DNA of 64,000 nucleotides, taken from Sphaerisporangium siamense (GTDB taxonomy: Bacteria; Actinomycetota; Actinomycetes; Streptosporangiales; Streptosporangiaceae). Position 1 is the stretch's first letter. Each line of letters starts with the position of its first letter. The translations under genes were made by a program, and so were the position numbers. The notes under the pieces were generated by a model, which was not told the origin of the DNA, did no database searches, and saw nothing but the letters and a program-made list of their open reading frames with translations. The stretch is taken from positions 5,704,001-5,768,000 of the forward strand of contig NZ_JACHND010000001.1 in the NCBI RefSeq assembly GCF_014205275.1. The letters run 5' to 3'. Positions 17,195 to 25,094 of this stretch are shown piece after piece.

Positions 17195-17728
17195 TCACAC
17201 GAAGCGGGGGCCTCTGGTGGCCGGGATCTCGGCGTGTGGTCGGCGAGGGGTGTCCCGGTAGGAGGTGCGGGGGAGTGGGCGGTCGCGGGACTCCTCGCCG
17301 CCGTTGACGACGACGATCGGGCAGCGGGCGTGGCGCAGGCACGCCAGCAGCAGGGGGCCGAGGTGCGTCTCCGGCCCGCCCGGGGCCGAGCCGACCACCA
17401 GCAGGTCCGCCGCCTCACAGTGCCACAGCAGGTCACGCACGGGGTTGTCCCCGCTCAGATGGCGGTCGACGACCAGGCCCGGATACCGCTCCTCGATGGC
17501 CGCGACCGCCCGGTCCAGCGCGGCGCGTTCCCGCGCCCGCCGCCGCTCGGCCTCCGCCCGCCGGGCCACCGGCGCGTACGGCGCGGGGCTCGGCGCCTCC
17601 AGCGCGTGTACGACCACCAGGTCCGCCCCCCGCCGGAACGCCTCCGCCGCCGCCCAGGCCAGCGCGCCCCGTGACTCCGCTCGATGGTCCACTCCGACGA
17701 CGATCCGCTCGACGCGTTCTTCGCTCAT
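17195..17728 (-). CDS. Universal stress protein, single domain, atypical ATP loop
   Basis: 177 residues from ATG 17728, preceded by GAAGGCGG. The alpha/beta USP fold is visible in ERIVVGVDHRAESRGALAWAAAEAFRRGADLVVVHAL and LLVVGSAPGG. The usual ATP-binding signature G-x2-G-x9-G-S/T is altered (GSAPGGPETHLGPLLLA), so ATP binding is doubtful. The C-terminal ~25 residues are an Arg/Pro-rich tail. It is a cytoplasmic stress protein of unknown exact role; a tandem-domain relative with an intact motif is at 25095. Confidence 0.85.
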   Translation of the reverse strand: MSEERVERIVVGVDHRAESRGALAWAAAEAFRRGADLVVVHALEAPSPAPYAPVARRAEAERRRARERAALDRAVAAIEERYPGLVVDRHLSGDNPVRDLLWHCEAADLLVVGSAPGGPETHLGPLLLACLRHARCPIVVVNGGEESRDRPLPRTSYRDTPRRPHAEIPATRGPRFV

Positions 17729-18027
17729 TGTCCGCCTTCTCCGCTCGCCGCGGCCCTCGCCGGAGCCGCGCCCGTCCCCCGTGGAGCGGCCCGGGGCCCG
17801 CCGCCCGCCCACGCGGGAAGGCGTCCCGATGCGGCCCGGTCACCGTACGCCCGCCATCGCGGGCCGCGCGTGCCTTCGATCGTCGCCCGCCGCGGCGCCC
17901 GGCGGGAAGCGCGCGGGCGAAGCTCGGGCGTTCTTCGTCACGCACGGCCGTGTCACGGGGTGGTCCGCGGGGCCCTTAGCCTTCTGGGGAGGGCCGGATC
18001 GGCGGGCGACGCGGCGGCCCCGGAAGC

Positions 18028-19008
18028 ATGAAAAGCACTCGAAGCACGAAAAAAGGGGGGGCGGGCGCGTTGCCGGACGGGGCGGCCAGGCCGGATCTGC
18101 GGGCGGACTGCGCGAACTGCTTCGCGCTGTGCTGCGTCGCGCTGCCGTTCTCCGCCTCGGCGGACTTCGCCGTCGACAAGCGGGCCGGCACGCCCTGCGC
18201 CAACCTCGGCGCGGACTTCCGCTGCGGGATCCACCGCGAGCTGCGCCCGCGCGGCTTCGCCGGGTGCGCGGTGTTCGACTGCTTCGGCGCGGGCCAGAAG
18301 GTCTCGCAGGTCACGTTCGGCGGCCGTGACTGGCGCGGCGACCCGCGGGCCGGGGCGCGGATGTTCGAGGTGTTCCCTGTCATGCGGCAGCTTCACGAGC
18401 TGCTGTGGTACCTGAACGAGGCGCTGGCCCTGCCCGCGGCCCGCCCCCTGCGCGAGGAGATCCGCGACGGGCTGGCCGCGATCGAGCGCCTCGCCATGGG
18501 CTCCCCGGCCGAGCTGCTGGAGCTCGACGTCGCGGCGCACCGGCGCGAGGCCGCGTCGCTGCTGCGCGCGGCGAGCGCGCTGGCGCGGGGCGCCGGGCGC
18601 GGGAACGCCGACCACGCGGGGGCGGACCTCGCGGGCGCCGGCCTCAGGAACGCGCGGCTGCGCGGCGCGGACCTCAGAGGGGCCCTGCTGATCGGCGCGG
18701 ACCTCACGGGCGCCGATCTGAGGTCGGCCGACCTGCTCGGCGCCGACCTGCGGGGCGCGCGGCTCGGCGGCGCCGACCTGACCGGCGCGATCTTCCTGAT
18801 CCAGGCGCAGCTCGACGCCGCCAGGGGCGACGCGGCCACGCGGCTGTCCCCGTGGCTGACCCGCCCGGCGCACTGGACCGCGGACGGCGCCCCCTCCGGC
18901 CGTCCCCGGGCCACCGGAACCTCCGCGGCCCCCGGAAGCGCGAAGAGGCCGAAGCCTCAGAGAGCGTCCGGCGTGTCCCGCTCACCGCGCCGCCGTGGCG
19001 GGCGCTGA
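18028..19008 (+). CDS. Cys-cluster domain fused to pentapeptide repeats
   Basis: 326 residues. The N-terminal part carries eight cysteines: C28, C31, C35 and C36 in CANCFALCC, then C57, C66, C80 and C85, a pattern that could hold zinc or an iron-sulfur cluster. A helical middle region follows. Residues about 192-258 are roughly thirteen pentapeptide repeats of the A(D/N)LxG type ([19 protein letters not shown]), expected to fold as a right-handed quadrilateral helix. The last ~60 residues are basic and disordered. The ATG at 18028 follows GGAAGC. Pentapeptide proteins can mimic DNA (gyrase protection) or act as scaffolds; nothing in the neighbours decides this. Confidence 0.8.
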   Translation: MKSTRSTKKGGAGALPDGAARPDLRADCANCFALCCVALPFSASADFAVDKRAGTPCANLGADFRCGIHRELRPRGFAGCAVFDCFGAGQKVSQVTFGGRDWRGDPRAGARMFEVFPVMRQLHELLWYLNEALALPAARPLREEIRDGLAAIERLAMGSPAELLELDVAAHRREAASLLRAASALARGAGRGNADHAGADLAGAGLRNARLRGADLRGALLIGADLTGADLRSADLLGADLRGARLGGADLTGAIFLIQAQLDAARGDAATRLSPWLTRPAHWTADGAPSGRPRATGTSAAPGSAKRPKPQRASGVSRSPRRRGGR

Positions 19009-19076
19009 GACTCCTAACGCCACGGAAGGCACGGAAGAGGGGCGTCCGCATGAGTGCGGAAGAGGCGTCCTCATGA

Positions 19077-19109
19077 GTGCGGCGCGGCCCTGCTCTGGCC
19101 GCGCCGCAC
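19077..19109 (+). terminator. Hairpin after the pentapeptide gene
   Basis: GTGCGGCGCGGCC (19077-19089) and GGCCGCGCCGCAC (19097-19109) form a perfect 13-bp stem with a 7-base loop, followed by GTTTCTCC. It lies between two convergent genes and may stop both. Confidence 0.75.
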
Positions 19110-19173
19110 GTTTCTCCACCGGGGCAGTCCGATCACGGCCCCGGCCTACGCGGGAAGAGGTGCCGGGACGGTG

Positions 19174-19491
19174 TCAGCGCACGTCGACCCGGATGTCGAT
19201 GATCGTGTGGTAGGGGAGCCTGGTGTAGGAGGTCTGCCCGGCGGGCACCCACGGGCCCCAGACGGGGATGAGCCCCGCCTCGGCCAGGAAGTGCTTCTCC
19301 ATGACGAAGATGCGGTGCTCGCCCGTGCCGCCGGAGCAGTAGCTGCTGGCTCCGTGCTCGCCGGGGATGGGGTCGAGGGTGTAGGTGCAGCCGGTGGGGG
19401 CGGCGTTGGCGCCGGAGGCGGTGGCGGCCACCAGCCCGGTCGTCGCCAGGACGGTGGCGAATGCGGTCGCGGCGAATCTTCTCGCGTTCAT
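19174..19491 (-). CDS. Small secreted protein, function unknown
   Basis: 105 residues with a clear Sec signal peptide (MNARRFAATAFATVLATTGL, cleavage probably after GANA-A near 31). The mature part of about 75 residues contains two cysteines (GCTYTLDPIPGEHGASSYCSGG) that may pair, and ends VPAGQTSYTRLPYHTIIDIRVDV. No enzyme family is recognised. Its promoter carries the same palindromic box as the AA10 LPMO and chitinase genes (see 19548-19564), so it may belong to the same extracellular polymer-use programme. Confidence 0.75.
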   Translation of the reverse strand: MNARRFAATAFATVLATTGLVAATASGANAAPTGCTYTLDPIPGEHGASSYCSGGTGEHRIFVMEKHFLAEAGLIPVWGPWVPAGQTSYTRLPYHTIIDIRVDVR

Positions 19492-19547
19492 GCGTGGCTC
19501 CTGGGGGGTGGCGGGAAGGCGTCTGCGGCAGACCAGCGCGCTTTCAG

Positions 19548-19564
19548 ATAGGAAACTTTCTTAA
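19548..19564. promoter_or_regulatory. Shared GGAAA-C-TTTC palindromic box, copy 1
   Basis: ATAGGAAA-C-TTTCTTAA lies 57 bases before the start of the small secreted protein. It overlaps a perfect inverted repeat ACTTTCTT-AA-AAGAAAGT (19555-19572). It matches boxes at 40315-40331 (LPMO) and 57486-57502 (chitinase). The region is strongly AT-rich relative to its surroundings. A repressor site is inferred. Confidence 0.65.
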
Positions 19565-19657
19565 AAGAAAGTAATCCGGCCGGATGGAGCCGTCAATATC
19601 CCAGGCGGTGCGACGGGTGTCCTGTTCCGGACATCCGTTGGGACGATAAGGGTCTCC

Positions 19658-20098
19658 TCAGCCCCAGCGCAGCGCGTCCAGGTTGACGACGACGGCCTCC
19701 TGCGTGCTGCGCGCGATCACCACCACGGCCTCGCGCTCCGGGTCGGGGTTCTCCTCGCGGTGCGGCACGAACGGCGGCACGAAGACGTAGTCGCCCGGTT
19801 TGGCGTCGATGCGCACCTCGCGCGGCTCGTCCCCTTCCATGTCGAGGAAGACGAACGAGGGTGTGCCGCTGACCACGTAGATGGCCGTCTCCGAATCGCC
19901 GTGGTGGTGGTCGGCCGACACGGTCGAGGGCGCGACGTGCGTCTGCCCCATCCACAGCCGCGAGGAGCCGACGCTCGCCCCGCTGATCGCCGCACGCCGC
20001 ACCATCCCGCCGGTCTGCGCGGTCTCCGCGCTCAGCGCCGCCGGGACGACGTGGTGCAGCCTGCGGTGGAACGGGTCTTCTGGCAGGTCGCTCGCCAT
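19658..20098 (-). CDS. Single-domain cupin protein
   Basis: 146 residues from the second of two adjacent ATGs (20098), which has GGAG five bases away; starts at 20101 or 20140 are possible. The cupin metal site is visible: STVSADHHHGDSETAIYVVSG (the HxH...E motif) and the second motif KPGDYVFVPPFVPHREENP. The protein is cytoplasmic. It lies 76 bases downstream of the oxalate decarboxylase gene on the same strand and may be the last gene of the Nramp-OxdC operon. Confidence 0.85.
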   Translation of the reverse strand: MASDLPEDPFHRRLHHVVPAALSAETAQTGGMVRRAAISGASVGSSRLWMGQTHVAPSTVSADHHHGDSETAIYVVSGTPSFVFLDMEGDEPREVRIDAKPGDYVFVPPFVPHREENPDPEREAVVVIARSTQEAVVVNLDALRWG

Positions 20099-20174
20099 CA
20101 TGACTCCAGCCGTGTCTCCAGATGATCGGACGGCCACCATCCTCGCGCATCACGAGCCGCCGGCGGCGGGGCCG

Positions 20175-21323
20175 TCAGCGCACGAGGCTGTGCTTGTCCT
20201 TGGGCAGCGCCTCGATCCACTCGCGCGGCAGGTTCAGCGTGTCCGCGCCCACCTGCGCCGGGGTGTTGGCCAGCCATTGCGCGGCCGAGACGTCGGCGAA
20301 GTACGGGTCGCGGAACATCTCCAGGAACACCAGCGGCTCATCTCCCAGGTTCTCGATGTAGTGGCCGAAGGCGAACGGCACGTACCCGACGTCCCCGGCC
20401 TGGAAGTCGAACGTCCGGGCCAGGCCCGAGCTCGCGAACACGCCCATGCGCCCGAAGCCGGAGATGTAGTACTGCCACTCGTCGTTGGTGGGATGCCAGT
20501 GGAGTTCGCGCAGCCCACCGGGCTCCAGCTCCACCAGCGCCGCGCAGATCGTGGTGGCCGCGGCGAAGGCCACGTTGTCGGCGACGCGCACCCGGCCCCC
20601 GTCGAACCGCAGCGGCTCCTGGGCGAGCATGCGATGCGTGAAGGCGCGCGGCACGTCGCCGGTCGGGCTCACGACCCGGTCGGACTCCAGCGGCGGCGGC
20701 ACCTGCCCGGGGAAGATGTACCGCTCCTTCTCCGGCAGGGTCCCCAGCCGCCCGGACGGCCAGCCGAAGTTCTTGGCCAGCACGCTTCGCGGCGTGTGCG
20801 CGAACCAGTCGCTGACCATGAACGTCGAGTTCTCGGAGAAGTCGCCGTCGTCGAAGACCAGCAGGAACTCCACGCCCTCGTCCAGGGCCTGGATGTAGTG
20901 GGGGACGCCCTTGGGGAAGAACCACAGGTCGCCGCGGCGCACGTCGTCGAGGAAGTTGCGTCCCTCCTGGTCCACCGCGCCGACCCGGCAGCTCCCCTCC
21001 AGGACGTAGGCCCACTCCGCCTGCTTGTGCCAGTGCAGCTCGCGGTAGGCGCCCGGGTTCAGCTTCATGTCCACCCCGGCCAGCGTCGTGGCGACCGGCA
21101 GCTCCCGCCGCGTCACCTCGCGCGTCCACCCGCCCTCCTCGATCCGGGTGTGCGCCATGGAGAAGGAGAACTTCATGTTGGGCAGGGTGCCGCTGTCGGT
21201 CGGCGGCGGGGTGAGCAGGTCGGGGTTCTGCCGGTCCAGTTCGAGGTTCCTCGGCCCGGTATCCGTTCCTCCCTTGCCGTCGCGCTGCGGCTGGGGAACC
21301 GTCTCCGACGCGGTGCGGTCCAT
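20175..21323 (-). CDS. oxdC: Oxalate decarboxylase, bicupin Mn enzyme
   Basis: 382 residues, close to the usual length of about 385. It converts oxalate to formate and CO2 using Mn. Both cupin Mn sites are intact: His97, His99, Glu103 and His142 (LHWHKQAEW, PHYIQ) in the first domain; His275, His277, Glu282 and His321 (LHWHPTNDEW, GHYIENL) in the second. The active-site lid SENST at 163-167 is the form that gives decarboxylase rather than oxidase activity. No signal peptide. It lies 74 bases after the Nramp gene, so Mn import and Mn enzyme are probably expressed together. Confidence 0.95.
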   Translation of the reverse strand: MDRTASETVPQPQRDGKGGTDTGPRNLELDRQNPDLLTPPPTDSGTLPNMKFSFSMAHTRIEEGGWTREVTRRELPVATTLAGVDMKLNPGAYRELHWHKQAEWAYVLEGSCRVGAVDQEGRNFLDDVRRGDLWFFPKGVPHYIQALDEGVEFLLVFDDGDFSENSTFMVSDWFAHTPRSVLAKNFGWPSGRLGTLPEKERYIFPGQVPPPLESDRVVSPTGDVPRAFTHRMLAQEPLRFDGGRVRVADNVAFAAATTICAALVELEPGGLRELHWHPTNDEWQYYISGFGRMGVFASSGLARTFDFQAGDVGYVPFAFGHYIENLGDEPLVFLEMFRDPYFADVSAAQWLANTPAQVGADTLNLPREWIEALPKDKHSLVR

Positions 21324-21397
21324 GGCGTCTCCTTTCCTGCGCCCGCCGGCGGATCCGCCGGCGGCGTCGAGCGGGTCTTGCGTCGTCGCCCGCGATG

Positions 21398-22684
21398 TCA
21401 GTGTCCGAAGACGGTGGTGAGCGCCAGGACGCAGCCGAGCAGCGCGACCACCCCTCCCGCCGCGCCCGCGACGCGGGTGGTGAGCGGGGCGTTGACCAGC
21501 GGCCCCATCACCGCCCGGTCGCGGCAGAACAGCACCAGCAGGAACAGCGCCACCGGCACGCCCAGCGAGATGACCACCTGGCTCGCGATGAGCAGCCCGG
21601 TCAGCGACGCCCCGAGGAGCAGCGCGGCCACGGCGGGCGCCATCGTCACCAGCCGGCGCGCGTGGACGGGCACCCGCCGGCCGAGGAACCCCTCCATGAC
21701 GACGTCGCCGGCCAGCGTGCCCACCCCGGAGGACGAGATCCCCGAGGACAGCAGGGCCACGGCGAACGCCAGGGCCGCGGCTCCGCCGACGCGGGCCGCC
21801 AGCTCGGCGTGCGCCTCCAGCAGGTCACCGGCCCACCGTCCGCCCGTCGCGGCGCCGAGCCCGGCGCCGAGCGCCACCATGGAGGTGTTGACGGCGGTCG
21901 CGACGCCGAGGGCGAGCACGCAGTCCAGCCGCAGGGCCCTGCGGATGAGCGCCGGCTGCCGCCAGGCCGCGTCGGAGGCGGCGTCGTTCCCCTGCACCAG
22001 CGCCGAGTGCAGGTAGACCGCGTGCGGCATCACCGTGGCGCCGACGATCCCCATCGCCAGGACCAGCGAGGCGTGCCCGTCCAGCACCGGCAGCAGCCCG
22101 GCCGCCAGACCGGCGGCCGACTGGTGCCCGGTGGCCAGCACGTCGTAGCCGATCCCCGCGCCCACCAGCAGCAGCGCCGCGGCGCTCGCCAGCTCGAACG
22201 GGCGCGTCCTGCCCCGGCGGCGCAGCTCCAGCAGCAGCAGGGACGCCGCCGCGGTCACCACGGCCGACAGCGCGACCGGCATGCCGAACAGCAGCCGCAT
22301 GCCGATCGCCGCGCCCACGAACTCGGCCAGGTCCGTGGCGAGCACCACGACCTCGGCCTGCAGCCACAGCAGCCGGCTGCCCCACACCGGGAACCGCTCC
22401 CGGCACAGCCGCGGCAGGCTCCTGCCCGTGGCCATGCCGAGCTTCGCCGCCTGGTACTGCACGAGCATCGCCACGAGGCTGGCCGCCACGACCACCCACA
22501 CCAGCAGGTAACCGGACGTGGCACCCGCGGTGAGGTTGGTGGCGACGTTCCCCGGGTCGACGTAGGCGATCGCGGCCACGAACGCCGGGCCGATGACCTG
22601 CCGGGCGCGCGACACGCCGGGCGAGGGCGCGGGGCGCGCCTTCCCCGGACGGCGTGGATCTGTCGTTCTGCTGGGGACGAGCAC
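21398..22684 (-). CDS. Nramp-family Mn2+ transporter linked to oxdC
   Basis: 428 residues from the GTG at 22682-22684, which follows GAGGCG. TM1 has IAYVDPGNVATNLTAGA and TM6 has MPHAVYLHSALV, the metal-coordinating motifs of Nramp transporters, with about 11 membrane segments. It heads a minus-strand run Nramp, oxalate decarboxylase, cupin with gaps of about 75 bases. The paralogue at 15102 shares the core but differs in both termini and is in another context. Import of Mn2+ for the decarboxylase is the natural reading. Confidence 0.92.
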   Translation of the reverse strand: MLVPSRTTDPRRPGKARPAPSPGVSRARQVIGPAFVAAIAYVDPGNVATNLTAGATSGYLLVWVVVAASLVAMLVQYQAAKLGMATGRSLPRLCRERFPVWGSRLLWLQAEVVVLATDLAEFVGAAIGMRLLFGMPVALSAVVTAAASLLLLELRRRGRTRPFELASAAALLLVGAGIGYDVLATGHQSAAGLAAGLLPVLDGHASLVLAMGIVGATVMPHAVYLHSALVQGNDAASDAAWRQPALIRRALRLDCVLALGVATAVNTSMVALGAGLGAATGGRWAGDLLEAHAELAARVGGAAALAFAVALLSSGISSSGVGTLAGDVVMEGFLGRRVPVHARRLVTMAPAVAALLLGASLTGLLIASQVVISLGVPVALFLLVLFCRDRAVMGPLVNAPLTTRVAGAAGGVVALLGCVLALTTVFGH

Positions 22685-22833
22685 TGATTCGCCTCATATC
22701 GCTGCGCGCGACGGATCGCGGTCTCTGCTGCGCGGGGCCGGCCGCGCCGGCGTGAACGAGGAATACCCTCGCGGCGCGGCGCGTGATCTCCCGTCCGGGC
22801 AAACGAAGGGCGGTGACCATGGAAAACGTGAAA

Positions 22834-22873
22834 CGGCGGCCGCGTGGTCATCGGGGTGACCACGCGGCCGCCG
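22834..22873 (-). terminator. 17-bp hairpin after the DoxX gene
   Basis: CGGCGGCCGCGTGGTCA (22834-22850) and TGACCACGCGGCCGCCG (22857-22873) form a perfect 17-bp stem with a six-base loop. Read on the minus strand it is followed by TTTCACGTTTTCC, an intrinsic-terminator-like tail for the DoxX gene that ends at 22897. Confidence 0.8.
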
Positions 22874-22896
22874 GGTTCCGGGACCGGTCGGGGACC

Positions 22897-23475
22897 TCAC
22901 TTGAGGATCGGGAACCGGCGCACGATCGCGGTCCTGCCCCACCAGCCGCCGATGCCGAGGGCGTCACCGGCGCCGGCCAGCGCCAGCCCGGCCAGGACGA
23001 CGGCGTAGACGAGGTGCTCGTCCATGAAGGGGTTGGTCGCCAGCGGCAGCTCGGCCGCCCACATGAAGACCATGAGCAGGCCGCCGGTGGCGGCGGCGAT
23101 CCGCATGCCGGCGCCGAGGATCAGCGCGGCGCCGATGCCGAGCAGCCCCATCATGAACAGCCAGTCGACCCAGGCCTGCCCGGCCAGGGTGCCGAAGGCG
23201 TCGCCCAGGGCCTTGTCCGCGGTCCCCTTGAGGAACCCGGTGGTCGGGCTGCCGCCGTTGACCCAGGCGCGCTCGGCGGGGGTGGCGAAGCCCCAGCCGA
23301 ACAGCTTGTCGAGGAAGGCCCACAGGAAGACCCATCCGAGGCCGATGCGGGCCACGGCCCAGACGTAGGCCTGAGCGGTACGGGCCCGGCGCGGGGGTGC
23401 GGCCTCGGCGGTGAGCCGGGGAACCGCGTCGTAGCGGGCGTTGATCTGCTGACGGCGCCCTTCGGTGATTGCCAT
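22897..23475 (-). CDS. DoxX-family membrane protein
   Basis: 192 residues from ATG 23475, preceded by GAGAGG at 7 bases. After a ~45-residue cytoplasmic N-terminus there are four membrane segments: ARIGLGWVFLWAFLDKLFGWGF, WVDWLFMMGLLGIGAALILGAG, AAATGGLLMVFMWAAELPL and YAVVLAGLALAGAGDALGI. The pattern is that of DoxX/thiosulfate:quinone oxidoreductase-like proteins linked to redox and thiol stress. It is divergent from the broken Acg nitroreductase, with a DevR-like box between them. Confidence 0.85.
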   Translation of the reverse strand: MAITEGRRQQINARYDAVPRLTAEAAPPRRARTAQAYVWAVARIGLGWVFLWAFLDKLFGWGFATPAERAWVNGGSPTTGFLKGTADKALGDAFGTLAGQAWVDWLFMMGLLGIGAALILGAGMRIAAATGGLLMVFMWAAELPLATNPFMDEHLVYAVVLAGLALAGAGDALGIGGWWGRTAIVRRFPILK

Positions 23476-23609
23476 GGCCGGACCTCTCGGTGCTGGGGGA
23501 CTGTGTCCGCCGGGTTCGTGTTCTTCCTTCGCCCTAATCACACCGTCCCGCCGCCGCGCGGTGCAGTGCCGTAGTGCTCGCCTGCGGCGCCGGACGGCCC
23601 GGCGGGAAC

Positions 23610-23623
23610 GGGACTTTCGGCCC
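23610..23623. promoter_or_regulatory. DevR/DosR-like box between DoxX and Acg remnant
   Basis: GGGACTTTCGGCCC matches GGGAC-N4-GNCCC fully. It lies 85 bases before the Acg-like start and 135 bases before the DoxX start. DevR/DosR dormancy regulators bind palindromes with this core, and Acg, USP and flavodoxin-type genes are typical regulon members in actinobacteria. Confidence 0.6.
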
Positions 23624-23707
23624 TGCCCCCGCCCGGCCCGCCGGCAGAAGTCTCGGAGGCGGGCGTCGAGGCCGCTCGGCGCCGCCTCACGATCGGGAGG
23701 AGTGGCC

Positions 23708-24299
23708 ATGCCCTACCCCACCGCCACCGACCTCGGCGTCCGACGGCTGCTGTGCGCCGCCGGCCAGGCGCCCTCGGTGCACAACACCCAGCCGTGGCGG
23801 TTCAGGGTCGCGCGCGAGGGCGCCGTCGAGCTGCTGGCCGACCCGGGACGGCGCCTGGTGAAGAGCGACCCGCGCGGCAGATCCCTGCACGTGAGCTGTG
23901 GCGCCGCGCTGTTCAACCTGCGGCTGGCCGTCCGCGCGGCCGGATACCAGACCTTCACGCGGCTGCTGCCCGTGGAGGGCGGCCCCCGCCTGCTCGCCGT
24001 CGTCCGGCCGGGCCCGGCCGCCGCGCCCACGCCGACCGAGCTGGAGCTGTACGCCGGCATCGGGCGGCGGCGCACCAACCGCGTCGTTCCTCAACCAGCC
24101 GCTCGACCTGCGCGACATGCGACTGCGCAGCGACCCCGGCCACCGGCGCGGGCACGCCCAGATGATCCTCAGACTCGGCTACGGCCCCGCCGTGCCCCGC
24201 GCCCCGCGCCGCTCACCCGCCGAGCTGATGGCCGGCGTGCCCAACGACCCGCCCGCGCGGGACTTCCCCCTCCTCCGTCCCGCCCGCGCCCACAGGTGA
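23708..24299 (+). pseudogene. Acg-type nitroreductase with internal deletion
   Basis: The first ~125 codons (23708-24082) encode the start of an Acg-family nitroreductase: LLCAAGQAPSVHNTQPWRFR and, further on, GIGRRRTNR. At about 24081 the homology jumps into another frame and to the extreme C-terminal part of the same family (ASFLNQPLDL, HAQMILRLGYGP), which ends at the TGA 24297-24299. Family members are usually about 320-330 residues; only ~197 are left, so roughly 130 codons are missing and the two ends are out of frame. ATG 23708 still has a good site (GGGAGGAG). The remnant keeps a DevR-like box upstream. Confidence 0.8.
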
Positions 24300-24375
24300 A
24301 ATCGGATGATCGGGGATCAAGGTCACCTGCAGCCACGCCGCCGCCCCGGTCGCCCTGGTGCGCGCCTGAACCACC

Positions 24376-24407
24376 CCGGCTCCCCTCCCGCGAGAGAGGG
24401 GAGCCGG
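24376..24407. terminator. Hairpin between Acg remnant and flavodoxin gene
   Basis: CCGGCTCCCCTC (24376-24387) pairs perfectly with GAGGGGAGCCGG (24396-24407) with an 8-base loop. It separates the convergent pseudogene and flavodoxin gene and lies 14 bases beyond the flavodoxin stop. Confidence 0.7.
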
Positions 24408-24420
24408 TGGGGGGCGCGGG

Positions 24421-24933
24421 TCAGCCCGACGGCTGCTCGACCCGCAGCGCCGCGGACACCGACGCGGCCCAGGCGGCCACGTGGTCACGGTCGCGGTGGT
24501 CACCGGCCATCTTCTTGGCGAGGGACGCGGCCATCATGCCCGGCGCGTCGGCGGCCAGCCGCCCGCCGAAGGTCGCGTGCCCGCGCGCGCACAGCCGGGC
24601 CATCCGCTTGGCGACGCCCCGCACCGGCGGGATGTCCTTCTCCTCCGCCGAGCGGTCCAGGGGGCCGCTGCTGAACAGCCACACCGGGCGCTCCCGCAGC
24701 GCCCGCGCGTTGCGGCGCGCGAAACGCCGGGCGTCCTTGTGCCAGATGCCCGCGTACAGCGCGCCGCCGATGACGACCGCGTCGTAGCCGGTCACGTCCA
24801 CCCCGCCCGTGGCGTCCCGCGCGGGCACGACGTCGGCGCGGTGCCCGTCCCGCCGCAGCGCATCGCCGACCCACCGCGCGATCCCGGCCGTCGATCCTCT
24901 CGTGGACCCGTAGGTCACCAACACCCGCGCCAT
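24421..24933 (-). CDS. Flavodoxin-domain protein
   Basis: 170 residues from ATG 24933. The FMN phosphate loop is YGSTRGSTAGIARWV near residues 7-21, followed by the flavodoxin core strand YDAVVIGGALYAGIWHKDARRF and VWLFSSGPLD. It resembles the flavodoxin/HemG-like group that carries electrons or oxidises haem precursors. The ribosome site GGAGGTGATC is a perfect ten-base match to the 16S anti-SD sequence, so strong translation is expected. Divergent from the tandem USP gene, with two DevR-like boxes between. Confidence 0.87.
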   Translation of the reverse strand: MARVLVTYGSTRGSTAGIARWVGDALRRDGHRADVVPARDATGGVDVTGYDAVVIGGALYAGIWHKDARRFARRNARALRERPVWLFSSGPLDRSAEEKDIPPVRGVAKRMARLCARGHATFGGRLAADAPGMMAASLAKKMAGDHRDRDHVAAWAASVSAALRVEQPSG

Positions 24934-24981
24934 GCGGATCACCTCCGGCCTCAGCGTGCTCCCCGCCAAGCCGGCCGGGCA

Positions 24982-25017
24982 GGGACGGAGGTCCCGGATC
25001 GCCGGGACGTCCGCCCG
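24982..25017. promoter_or_regulatory. Pair of DevR/DosR-like boxes, 22 bp apart
   Basis: GGGACGGAGGTCCC (24982-24995) is a perfect GGGAC-N4-GTCCC palindrome. GGGACGTCCGCCCG (25004-25017) matches GGGAC-N4-GNCCC at all but the last base. Starts are 22 bp apart, two helical turns, as in DosR promoters with paired sites. They lie 78 bases before the USP start and 49 bases from the flavodoxin start and can serve both divergent genes. Confidence 0.7.
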
Positions 25018-25094
25018 GTGCGCGCCGCGCCCCACGTGTGATGGCATGACGGTGGAAAGAACGTCCGGCGGGTCCGGAAGAAGGGTTGTGCATC

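Noticed and set aside
17831..17850. GGGAAGGCGTCCC near the single-domain USP gene as a DevR box
   Set aside because: It is one base too short for GGGAC-N4-GTCCC and lacks the C at position five.
24314..24327. GGGATCAAGGTCAC as a further DevR box
   Set aside because: Two mismatches to the core and it lies downstream of both convergent genes, not in a promoter.
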